This document shows positions 1 through 6,771 of a stretch of DNA of 13,852 nt, piece after piece. Under the pieces are notes generated by a model that had not been told where the DNA came from, searched no databases, and saw only the letters and a program-made list of their open reading frames with translations. A program made the translations under genes and the position numbers. The number at the start of each line of letters is the position of its first letter. Within the stretch, counting starts at the first letter, position 1. This stretch comes from JBBRLG01 sp038231495 (GTDB lineage: Bacteria; Planctomycetota; Planctomycetia; Gemmatales; Gemmataceae). Where the stretch lies: the NCBI GenBank assembly GCA_038231495.1, contig JBBRLG010000135.1, positions 1 to 13,852 of the forward strand. Direction: 5' to 3'.

Positions 1-442
1 ACTGCACCCAATGGGCCGTGCCGATCGCGCGGTCCTCCGGGCGGCAGGTTAGCAGGTTTGCCGGGTACGCCGTCGGTCCCAGGTGCAAACACAACTCGCC
101 GCCGCGTAGCTCGCGCCACGGGGCCAGTTCTTCGGTCAGCCGCGATTCGTCGGCCACGGCGATGAGCAGCGCGGCTTGCAACCGGTCCGGGCCGGGCAGT
201 AAGCGATTATAAAGGTCCAGTTCTTGCTGAACGCGCCGCGGCTCGTTGAGGCGTGCGATGCGCAGGATGTCCTGCACGCGAAACCAGAGCGTTTGCCGAT
301 TCTCGAACAGGAGCGTCAGCCGCGGGCCGATGCGCACCCGGCGGTAGCGATCCAGGTAGCGGCCGTGGGCTTCAAAGAACTCGCGCCGCCGGCCCGCGAA
401 CTCTTCCAACGGCAACAGGTCGTCCAGCGTCAGGGCGTTCAT
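1..442 (-). CDS. DUF3501 family protein, C-terminus cut by window edge
   Basis: This frame is open from an ATG at 442 down to the left edge, giving 147 residues with no stop. The protein starts MNALTLDDLLPLEEF and continues with RVRIGPRLTLLFENRQT, LWFRVQDILRI and ELDLYNRLLPG. That order (a short LtlDDLl-LeEf helix, an R-v-lGp-lTLlFEnr strand, then an rfQvqEiLR-like helix) matches my memory of DUF3501, a family of roughly 190-200 residues with no known function. It is often encoded near iron-sulfur or rubrerythrin-type genes, but those would lie outside the window. About 50 residues are probably missing at the C-terminus. The start overlaps the stop of the upstream aquaporin gene by 4 bp (ATGA), so the two are probably co-transcribed and translationally coupled. 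Family assignment is fairly confident; no role can be given. Confidence 0.8.
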   Translation of the reverse strand, partial: MNALTLDDLLPLEEFAGRRREFFEAHGRYLDRYRRVRIGPRLTLLFENRQTLWFRVQDILRIARLNEPRRVQQELDLYNRLLPGPDRLQAALLIAVADESRLTEELAPWRELRGGELCLHLGPTAYPANLLTCRPEDRAIGTAHWVQ

Positions 443-1206
443 GACCCGGCCCCCGCCGGCTTCCGTGCCGGACTGATGACGCTCGTGTAGAGCAAGCCGC
501 CCAGGAGTGCGCCGAGGATCGGGCCGACCCAATAGACGGGGTGGTCCGCGAACGGGGCGGTCGCTTTCAACGGCTCGACGCTCTGTTGCCAGAGCGCAGG
601 GCCGAACCACCGGGCCGGGTTGGCCACGCCGCCCGTCAGGTAAAAGGCGGCGAGTGTCAGCACTACTTGCGTCAGCCCCGCGTACAGGCCGCCCAGGCGC
701 GGCGCGGTGCGGTCGAGCAGGGTGGCGAAGATCACCACCGTGAGCACGAACGTCGCGAAGGCTTCGACACCGATGCCGGTGAACAGGCTGGTCCAGGTGA
801 CGGCCTCGCCGTCGGCCAGGAGGTAGGCACCCAGGTGCGGCGTCCCCAGCCGGCTTTGGAGGAGCGAAGGTTCGGGGAACACGAAGCGCAACGCCAGGCC
901 GGCCAGCAGCGACCCCGCCAGTTGCACGGCAATCAGGGCCGCGGTTTGCCAGCCGTCGAGCCGCCGGCACACCCACAGCATGAGCGTGATCGCAGGGTTG
1001 AGACAGCCTTCCGAGATGCGGGTGGAAAGCGTGAGGAGGACGGCCAGGGCACACCCGTTGGCCAGGGCGATGGCCCACAACATATCGAAACGCGGCTGGC
1101 CGCTCGCGACGGGCACGTTGGCGGCACAGACGACGCCGCCGGTGAGGACGACCAGGCAAAAGGTGTAGAATAGTTCGGCGGTGTAGACGCGTATCTTGTT
1201 CTCCAT
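439..1206 (-). CDS. MIP-family channel (aquaporin/glycerol facilitator)
   Basis: 255 residues, close to the usual length of bacterial aquaporins. Two half-helix signatures are visible: NPA at residues 70-72 (SEGCLNPAIT) and NPAR at 196-199 (GGVANPARWFGPALW). They are set in about six hydrophobic segments, near 10-30, 42-62, 87-108, 141-163, 171-190 and 224-243. The family moves water or small neutral solutes passively across the inner membrane. The ATG at 1206 is preferred over upstream in-frame starts because the transmembrane fold begins directly after it and GAGG sits about 7 nt upstream. The longer open frame adds 109 low-complexity Arg/Ser residues that look non-coding. By hand alignment to E. 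coli AqpZ, the selectivity filter would be Asn50, Thr184, Gly193 and Arg199. The usual His is therefore absent, and the substrate cannot be assumed to be water. The stop overlaps the start of the DUF3501 gene. Confidence 0.9.
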   Translation of the reverse strand: MENKIRVYTAELFYTFCLVVLTGGVVCAANVPVASGQPRFDMLWAIALANGCALAVLLTLSTRISEGCLNPAITLMLWVCRRLDGWQTAALIAVQLAGSLLAGLALRFVFPEPSLLQSRLGTPHLGAYLLADGEAVTWTSLFTGIGVEAFATFVLTVVIFATLLDRTAPRLGGLYAGLTQVVLTLAAFYLTGGVANPARWFGPALWQQSVEPLKATAPFADHPVYWVGPILGALLGGLLYTSVISPARKPAGAGS

Positions 1207-1414
1207 GTCGGCCCTCGCCTGGGTGATCCGCGGGTATTCAAACGCTGCGCCGGAGCGCTGGCAAGCCGGCTGTTGGGCAGGTGGGAAGGTAGCAGAACCA
1301 AGCCGGGGAAGGTAGGGCGTTTTGGGCGGGCGCGCGGCAGGCACCAGCAACAAAGCGCACCAAGGCGGCGGCAAGGGCGACGACATCGTCAACCGCCCTT
1401 CCGCACGAATCGGC

Positions 1415-1960
1415 TCACATGCGGCTGAGCAGTTCCTTCTTCTTCGCCTCGAACTCCTCCGGGCTGAGGATGCCCATGTCGCGCAACTCGGCGATCTGCT
1501 TGATTTGATCGGTGATGCCCAGCGTGCCCGCAACCGGCGCGGCGGCCGGTGCGGCCGGGGCCGGCGCGGGGGCCGCCCGATTTTGCACGTTGCGCATCTC
1601 GAACCAGTTCCAGAGGTCGGCTTCGAGTTTCTTGATCCAGGCCGCGCCGCCCGCCGCCGTGAGCCAGGTGACGCCGCCGGTGAACAGGCCGGTCAGGCCC
1701 GCGCCAGTCAAGTTCTCCACCCACTTGCCGGTGCCGATGTCCACCGTGTATTCGCCGCTGGTCCCCTCGATGCGCACGTTGAACGCCTGGTTGGTCCCCA
1801 GCAAGGTCCGAATGTTGGACGTTTTGCGGGCCTGGAGAAGATGGACGCCCTGGTTGTCGGCGGCCTGCACCTCGAAGCCGTTGGCGATGAACCAGCCCTT
1901 GAGGTCCGTGGCCAGCTGCTGAAGGTCCGAGCTAACGGCGGGGAAGGTTTTCTGCGTCAT
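1415..1960 (-). CDS. SHOCT domain-containing protein
   Basis: 181 residues. The C-terminus (about 150-181, ITDQIKQIAELRDMGILSPEEF then a Lys-rich helix) is a clear SHOCT domain: two short helices with the L-x-x-G-(I/A)-(L/I)-(S/T)-x-E-E-F core. SHOCT is usually a small oligomerisation or protein-interaction tail. A Pro/Ala linker occupies 129-146. The N-terminal 80 residues (GWFIANGFEVQAADNQG, then a YTVDIGTGKW strand) are a small alpha/beta domain I cannot name. Residues 84-108 are Gly/Ala/Leu-rich and could insert in or lie on a membrane. The ATG at 1960 is the only sensible start; no good Shine-Dalgarno is visible. The gene stands alone between queC and the aquaporin, and its function is unknown. 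Confidence 0.82.
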   Translation of the reverse strand: MTQKTFPAVSSDLQQLATDLKGWFIANGFEVQAADNQGVHLLQARKTSNIRTLLGTNQAFNVRIEGTSGEYTVDIGTGKWVENLTGAGLTGLFTGGVTWLTAAGGAAWIKKLEADLWNWFEMRNVQNRAAPAPAPAAPAAAPVAGTLGITDQIKQIAELRDMGILSPEEFEAKKKELLSRM

Positions 1961-2085
1961 GGCTGTCGTCCGCGAGAATGGCGTTGGGTCCGGGAGTGGG
2001 CTGATGTATCGCCAACGCTAACAACTGGACCGGCAGGGTGCAAGCAAGAACTGGGGATAGTGGGGGGGCGAAATCGCCAATAATC

Positions 2086-2790
2086 TCACCGGCCCGCATA
2101 GCGTGTGGGGTCGGGAACGCCGGCTTGTTCAAAACCGGCGCGGCGAATTTGGCACGAGTCACACCGGCCACACGCGCCGCCGTCCGCCGCGGGGTCGTAG
2201 CAGCTATGCGTCAGCCCGAAATCGATGCCCCGTTCCAGGCCGCGGCGGATGATGTCCGCCTTGGACAGTTGGATCAGCGGCATGTGGACGCGGAAGTTGC
2301 CGCGCTTTTCGACGCCGGCCCGCGTCGCCAGGTTGGCCAAGCGCTCGAACGCCTCGATGAATTCGGGCCGACAGTCGGGGTAGCCGGAATAGTCAACCGC
2401 ATTCACGCCCATGAAGATGTCGAAACTCCCTAAAACCTCCGCCCACGCCAACGCCAGGGACAGGAAAACCGTGTTGCGTGCCGGGACGTAGGTGATCGGG
2501 ATGTGGCCGGTCATCTCCTGAGCCGAACGGTCGCGCGGCACTTCCAGGTCGGCCGTGAGCGCGGAGCCGCCGAACGCCCGCAGGTCGAGTTGCACGACCC
2601 GCTGCTCGACCGCGCCGAGCGCCGCCGCCACATTTCGGGCCGCGGCCAGTTCGGCGATGTGGCGCTGCCCGTAGGCGACGGTCAGCGCGTGACAGCGATA
2701 GCCGGCGTGCAGGGCCAACGCCAGCGCCGTCGCCGAATCGAGGCCGCCGCTGAGCAGCACCACTGCGTTTTTTGCTTGCCGGGTCGTCAT
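2086..2790 (-). CDS. queC: 7-cyano-7-deazaguanine synthase QueC
   Basis: 234 residues, the usual QueC length. QueC is a cytosolic enzyme that converts 7-carboxy-7-deazaguanine to preQ0 using ammonia and ATP, in queuosine and 7-deazaguanine biosynthesis. The PP-loop SGGLDS is at residues 14-19. FMGVNAVDYSGYPDCRP, typical of QueC, lies mid-protein. Near the C-terminus Cys197, Cys207, Cys210 and Cys213 (HSCYDP...CGRCDSC) form the expected zinc site. The ATG at 2790 follows AGAGGT by about 7 nt and begins just before the PP-loop, so the open frame extending upstream to 3219 is ignored. No queD, queE or queF is nearby, so the pathway is split in this genome. No preQ1 riboswitch was recognised upstream. 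Confidence 0.96.
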   Translation of the reverse strand: MTTRQAKNAVVLLSGGLDSATALALALHAGYRCHALTVAYGQRHIAELAAARNVAAALGAVEQRVVQLDLRAFGGSALTADLEVPRDRSAQEMTGHIPITYVPARNTVFLSLALAWAEVLGSFDIFMGVNAVDYSGYPDCRPEFIEAFERLANLATRAGVEKRGNFRVHMPLIQLSKADIIRRGLERGIDFGLTHSCYDPAADGGACGRCDSCQIRRAGFEQAGVPDPTRYAGR

Positions 2791-2855
2791 GGTTGTACCT
2801 CTGGCCTGCCTCTTTCGCACTGGCGGCCTAGAACCGGGGTGCCGACGATCGGGGG

Positions 2856-2870
2856 CACGCCCTGGGCGTG
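2856..2870. repeat. Short palindrome upstream of queC
   Basis: CACGCCC and GGGCGTG flank a single central base, giving a perfect 15-base inverted repeat in the 98-base gap between queC and the DUF4058 gene. As RNA it could form a 6-bp hairpin with a 3-nt loop. It sits 66 bases upstream of the queC start and 19 bases beyond the DUF4058 stop, so it could be a terminator for the latter, an operator, or chance. There is no T-run after it in the direction of DUF4058 transcription. Confidence 0.35.
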
Positions 2871-2888
2871 GTAAAACGTTCGGGAAGT

Positions 2889-3581
2889 CTACCGCGCGGG
2901 AACGAAGGAACGCGCCCACGTCGCGTCGCCCGGCGGCAACGGCGGCTCGGGTTCGCCGGTGTAAAGGTAATCCTCGTAGGCGGCGGCATCGTAGAGGCGG
3001 TGTAGCATTTGTTGCAAATCGAGGCAGGCGTCGGCGTGCGGGGCGCGCAACGGAATGGGAATCAGCGGCAACCGCTCGCGCAGGTGGATCGGCCAAAGGC
3101 CGGCTTGGGGACGCTCGTCGTGACGGCTGACGAGGACGTAATAATCGCACGCCGGCAAGTCCTCCAGCGGCAGCCGCGGCCCGGCACGCAACAGGTCGAT
3201 CTCCACGAGGTTGACCCAACTGGCAAAGAGCCGCCGCCGCTTGGCCAGGTACTGTTCGCGGTCGGGGCCGGTGCGTTTGTTCGACGGGCTGAGTAGTTCG
3301 ACGACCGTAATCAATTCGCGGGTTTGCCGGTCGCGGATCTCAACAAACGTCTCGCGCTGTTCGTCGATCGCAACGGGAACCTGGACGAAAGACGGCGCTC
3401 GCAAGGTCGTAGACGAAGGCAATTCGTGGATATAGACGTTTTCATCGAGTTTGGCGATGAAGTTTGGTCGAATTTGCGGCGTCAGTAATTCCGCGGCCAA
3501 CGGCAGAAAGCGTTCGTGAAAATCGTGCCACGTTTCGTCCCGTTCGAGATACGGATTCATGCCGGGAAAGGGTGAGGGCAT
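2889..3581 (-). CDS. DUF4058 family protein
   Basis: 230 residues. It starts MPSPFPGMNPYLE, the hallmark of DUF4058, a family of unknown function found in many copies in planctomycetes and cyanobacteria. Other family features are VELLSPSNKR (94-103), the YLAKRR helix (111-116), NLVEIDLLR (124-132) and DYYVLVSR (146-153). The central motifs recall the PD-(D/E)XK nuclease-like folds of uncharacterised restriction-like families, but I cannot show catalytic activity. The ATG at 3581 follows AAAGGA at a good distance. Compared with my memory of typical members (about 250 residues), roughly 20 residues seem to be missing between the first helical part and the VPVAIDEQRETFVEIRD strand (around residues 50-70). 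The gene is divergent from the Clp-like gene. Confidence 0.88.
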   Translation of the reverse strand: MPSPFPGMNPYLERDETWHDFHERFLPLAAELLTPQIRPNFIAKLDENVYIHELPSSTTLRAPSFVQVPVAIDEQRETFVEIRDRQTRELITVVELLSPSNKRTGPDREQYLAKRRRLFASWVNLVEIDLLRAGPRLPLEDLPACDYYVLVSRHDERPQAGLWPIHLRERLPLIPIPLRAPHADACLDLQQMLHRLYDAAAYEDYLYTGEPEPPLPPGDATWARSFVPAR

Positions 3582-3774
3582 GGCGCGGTCCTTTGGTGGA
3601 GTTCCTTTTGGATAATTCTACTTGCCACGCCCTCATCTGTCAGCATTGGTGTTGCGCCATACGGCTCTTTTGCCTTTGGAATTCTTGAGGTTTTGCGAAG
3701 TATGCGAGAGAGGGCCGGGGTCTACGTCGAACTTGTTTGGAATCCCGCGGAGCCTAAGATGGGGCAAAGGGAAC

Positions 3775-6651
3775 GTGGACGAGAGCGTTAAGTTAAGGCG
3801 AGCCGGGAGCGTAAGCGACCGGAGGTTAACAAAGGAACCGGCCACGAACGACATCGATCCCGATGAACTGCGACCCTACGGTACGGTCCTCACGCTAGAA
3901 GCCGAGGCGGGCCGGCTCCCCCGCGCCTACGGCGTCGAGGACGCGGTCGCCGCGCTCGTCAAGGTGCTGACCGGGGACGCGCCGCGCGCCGCCGTCCTGG
4001 TCGGCGAGTCCGGCTGCGGCAAGACGGCCCTGGTGTACGAATTGGTCCACCGGCTGCGCATCGACCCGGACGGGCCGTGGTACGTCCTGCGCGTCGCGCC
4101 GGCGGAGTTCCTGGCCGGGACCATGTACCTCGGCGAGTGGGAGACGAAGCTCAAGAAGCTCGTCGAGGCCGTCTGCCACCCGCGCCGCGTCATTCTGTAT
4201 GTGCCCAACCTCGAAGAGTTGGCCACCACGGGCGTGTCTTCCAAGAGCGATGCCAACGTCGCGACGGCCCTGGCACCGCACATCGAACGCGGTGAAGTGG
4301 CCATCCTCGGCGAGAGTACGTTGGAGTCGTTTCGCAAGGGGCTGGGGGCGAATCGCTCTTTGCGGCGGCTGTTTCATGCGGTGCAACTCACGCCCGCCGA
4401 CGCCGACGATACCCGTGCCATCCTGCAAGCGGTGGCGGAAGAGGCGGCCGTCGAGGTCCCCGAACCCGTCGTCGAGAGACTGCTGGAACTGGCCGATTTC
4501 TACGTCTCCGGCACGGTCCAGCCGGGGCGCTCGGTCGGCCTGTTGCGCCGCGTCCTGGGGTCCGTGACCGAGCGCACCGGCCCCGTCACCCAGCGCGAAA
4601 TCCTCGACACGATCTCGTCGTCCACCGGCATCCCGGTCGATTTTCTCGACGACGCGGTGCCGTTGGACCGCGCCCGGACGCGCGCCTTTTTTGAGGCGCG
4701 CGTCATGGGGCAGCCCGAAGCCGTCGAGGCCGTGCTCGACATGGTTACACTCGTCAAGGCGGGCCTGACCGACCCGAACAAGCCGTTCGGCGTGCTTATG
4801 TTCGTGGGGCCGACCGGCGTGGGCAAGACCGAGTTGGCGCGGTCGCTGGCGGAGCTACTGTTTGGCGACCCCGCGCGCATGGTGCGGCTGGACATGAGCG
4901 AGTACGCCACCTACGAGGCCTACGAACGCCTCATCGGCCAGGGGGCGAACGCGGGCCTGTTGACCGCGACCGTGCGCGAGCGGCCGTTCTGCGTGCTGCT
5001 CCTGGACGAGATCGAAAAGGCCCACCTGAACGTCTACGACCTGTGCTTGCAAATCTTCGACGCCGGCCGGCTGACCGACGTGCAGGGGCGCACGGCGGAC
5101 TTCCGGCGAACCATCATCGTGATGACCTCCAACGTCGGCGCGCGGGTGCAGCAGGACGCCCCGGTCGGCTTCGGCCGGGTCGTGCCGCCGCAGGACCCCA
5201 ACCTCATTTTGCGCGAGTTGAGCCGCTCGTTCCGGCCAGAGTTCCTCAACCGCATCGACCGCATCATCACGTTCCGCCCGCTGTCCGAGGAGACGGCGGA
5301 AAAGATCGCACGGCGGGAGTTGGGTCACGTCGTCGAACGCGGCGGCATCGCCCGACGGCGGCTGGTGGTGGACGTGGACCCGGCGGTGCTGCCGCTCTTA
5401 CTGCGCGAAGGTTATTCCCCCGCGTACGGGGCGCGGCCCCTGAAGCGCACCGTCGAACGCATGGTCCTCTTGCCCGTGGCCAAGGTGATCGCGTCGGGCG
5501 AGGCCGCGGCGGGTTCGGTGCTGCGCCTCGTGGCGCGGCGCGGCCGTGTCGAGGTCGAAGTGATCGCCCCGGAGAACGGCGACACGACGGCCGTGGCGGA
5601 GACGGCGCCGCGCTCGCCGGTCAAGGACCGTGCCGAACAGTTGTACGCCCGCGTTGCGGGGCTGCGCGACGGTATTGCGCCTTTGTCCGACCGCAAATCG
5701 GAGTTGTTGGCGCGGGCGGCCGTGCCGGGTTTGTGGGACGACCGCGACGCGGCGCAAACCCTTTACGACGAGGTCTACCGCATCGACGGCGTGCTGGGGG
5801 CGTTGGCTCATCTGGAGCGCGCAGCGCGTGACGTGGTGGAGTCGCTGCGCCGGGTGCGCGGCGGCGAGCGCGACGGTTCGAGGTGGCCGGCGAAGCTCGA
5901 CGCGCTGGAGGCCAAGGCGGCCCACGTTGAGTTTTTGATCGGCTGCCGCAGCGCCCGCGACCTCGGCGACGCCTTCCTGACGCTGCGGCGCGTGGCGACG
6001 CACGGCGGCGAACTCGACGCCGTGGCTACCCTGGCCCGCATGTACATGAACCTCGCCCGGCGGCACCAACTCGACGTGGAAGTGATCGACGACCACCGGG
6101 GCGGCGACCCGCCGGAAGACGCGGTCACGCTGCTCGTCACCGGCGCGGGGGCGCACGCCCTGCTCGCCGGCGAGACGGGGTTGCACCAGGTCGCGCGCGC
6201 CAAAGGCCCGCGCCGCGACGGCAAACGCGCGGCAGACCGGGAAGTCGTTCGCGTCGAGGTGCTGCCGGTGCCGGGCGGCACCGATCCGTCGGAGCGCGAC
6301 GCGATCACCGCCGAGGTACGTCCCTTGACCGAGGCGGCCGCCCGCTTTTTCGCCCGGCCCAAATTGGAAATACAATTGCGCCACGGGCCGTCCTTGCTGA
6401 CGTTGCGGGCGTGGACGGATCGGTCGAGGGCGGAGGCGATCGAACGGCTAAGCTGGCTACTGCGGGCGCGGGTGATCGCCGCCCGCGCCGCGGAGTCCGA
6501 CCCGGCGGCCGCGCCGGTCGTGCGCCGTTACTCCTTCGGCCCGGCCCCGCTGGTGCGCGACGCCCGCACCGGCCGGACGACGGGCCGGATTGACGACGTG
6601 CTGGAAGGGCACCTCGACGCCTTTTTGCAACCGCCGGCCAGGGAGGGGTGA
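3775..6651 (+). CDS. Clp-type two-domain AAA+ ATPase fused to a degenerate RF2-like release-factor domain
   Basis: 958 residues from the GTG at 3775. D1 has a Walker A GESGCGKT (77-84) and a YLGEWE pore loop, but its Walker B reads VILYVPNLEEL, where ClpB has Asp-Glu in place of Pro-Asn. D2 is canonical: GPTGVGKT (345-352), LLLDEIEKAH with Asp411/Glu412, arginine finger FLNRID (Arg493) and sensor 2 YGARPLKR (Arg554). A VGFG loop (464-467) lies where ClpA/ClpC carry their ClpP-docking tripeptide. The Clp N-domain and the ClpB coiled-coil M-domain are absent. Residues ~615-950 match RF2/PrfB in order: LWDDRDAAQTLYDE (around Trp654), LARMYMNLARRHQLDVEVID (~754), GETGLHQVAR (799-808), a DRS remnant (~880) and the C-terminal DARTGRTTGRIDDVLEGHLD. 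GGQ and SPF are missing. The start is uncertain: the frame also opens at TTG 3622, and no ATG fits. It is probably a cytosolic, ribosome-associated unfoldase, by inference only. Confidence 0.88.
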   Translation: MDESVKLRRAGSVSDRRLTKEPATNDIDPDELRPYGTVLTLEAEAGRLPRAYGVEDAVAALVKVLTGDAPRAAVLVGESGCGKTALVYELVHRLRIDPDGPWYVLRVAPAEFLAGTMYLGEWETKLKKLVEAVCHPRRVILYVPNLEELATTGVSSKSDANVATALAPHIERGEVAILGESTLESFRKGLGANRSLRRLFHAVQLTPADADDTRAILQAVAEEAAVEVPEPVVERLLELADFYVSGTVQPGRSVGLLRRVLGSVTERTGPVTQREILDTISSSTGIPVDFLDDAVPLDRARTRAFFEARVMGQPEAVEAVLDMVTLVKAGLTDPNKPFGVLMFVGPTGVGKTELARSLAELLFGDPARMVRLDMSEYATYEAYERLIGQGANAGLLTATVRERPFCVLLLDEIEKAHLNVYDLCLQIFDAGRLTDVQGRTADFRRTIIVMTSNVGARVQQDAPVGFGRVVPPQDPNLILRELSRSFRPEFLNRIDRIITFRPLSEETAEKIARRELGHVVERGGIARRRLVVDVDPAVLPLLLREGYSPAYGARPLKRTVERMVLLPVAKVIASGEAAAGSVLRLVARRGRVEVEVIAPENGDTTAVAETAPRSPVKDRAEQLYARVAGLRDGIAPLSDRKSELLARAAVPGLWDDRDAAQTLYDEVYRIDGVLGALAHLERAARDVVESLRRVRGGERDGSRWPAKLDALEAKAAHVEFLIGCRSARDLGDAFLTLRRVATHGGELDAVATLARMYMNLARRHQLDVEVIDDHRGGDPPEDAVTLLVTGAGAHALLAGETGLHQVARAKGPRRDGKRAADREVVRVEVLPVPGGTDPSERDAITAEVRPLTEAAARFFARPKLEIQLRHGPSLLTLRAWTDRSRAEAIERLSWLLRARVIAARAAESDPAAAPVVRRYSFGPAPLVRDARTGRTTGRIDDVLEGHLDAFLQPPAREG
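3797..3824 (+). repeat. Single arm of a dispersed palindromic repeat
   Basis: This 28-base stretch (begins GGCGAGCCGGGAGCGTAAGC) is identical to the arm of the inverted pair at 12869-12940. Here only one arm is present. It lies inside the 5' part of the Clp-like open frame, upstream of the first conserved residues, and would encode RRAGSVSDRR. It is bordered on both sides by GTTAA, which could be a 5-bp target duplication. Confidence 0.75.
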
Positions 6652-6654
6652 TTT

Positions 6655-6696
6655 TGCCGCTTGCGGCGTTGCGGTCCCGCAACGCCGCAAGCGGCA
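6655..6696. terminator. Hairpin after the Clp-like gene (palindrome family A)
   Basis: A perfect 19-bp stem (TGCCGCTTGCGGCGTTGCG and its complement) with a GTCC loop starts 4 bases after the stop codon. No clean T-run follows on the plus strand, so it is either a strong non-canonical terminator or a mobile palindromic repeat used as one. It shares the CCGCTTGCGGC arm with 7780-7811 and, imperfectly, with 10324-10361. Confidence 0.7.
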
Positions 6697-6718
6697 GCAC
6701 CTTGTTTGTCGTCCTCTG

Positions 6719-6746
6719 TTGATCCGTGTTCATCTGTGGCTAATTC
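6719..6746 (+). promoter_or_regulatory. Possible sigma70-like promoter for the Gfo/Idh gene
   Basis: TTGATC at 6719-6724 and TAATTC at 6741-6746 are separated by 16 bases, 26 bases before the ATG. The surrounding AT-richer stretch (about 6705-6760) also resembles a widely dispersed intergenic sequence whose conceptual translation reads IRVHLWLI, so the promoter-like match may be incidental. Confidence 0.3.
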
Positions 6747-6771
6747 TTGCATTTCTTAGTGAGCTGACTTC

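Noticed and set aside
541..1173. Plus-strand open frame of 210 codons opposite the aquaporin
   Set aside because: The aquaporin on the other strand has both NPA motifs and membrane segments. The plus-strand product is Gln/Arg/Gly-rich noise.
2791..2888. Possible preQ1 riboswitch upstream of queC
   Set aside because: Apart from a 15-base palindrome I saw no conserved preQ1 aptamer elements, such as the A-rich tail of the class I pseudoknot.
3622..3774. The first 51 codons of the longest Clp-RF open frame as real protein
   Set aside because: The frame opens with TTG, has no Shine-Dalgarno, shows no resemblance to a Clp N-domain, and codon use is less GC-biased than in the rest of the gene.
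5398..6384. Long minus-strand open frame of 328 codons opposite the Clp-RF gene
   Set aside because: It is antisense to strongly conserved AAA+ and RF2-like coding sequence. Its product is rich in Arg, His and Gln without domains, as expected for an antisense frame in GC-rich DNA.
3775..6651. Annotation as a ClpB disaggregase
   Set aside because: The N-domain and the coiled-coil M-domain needed for disaggregation are absent, D1 Walker B is degenerate, and an RF2-like tail is present.
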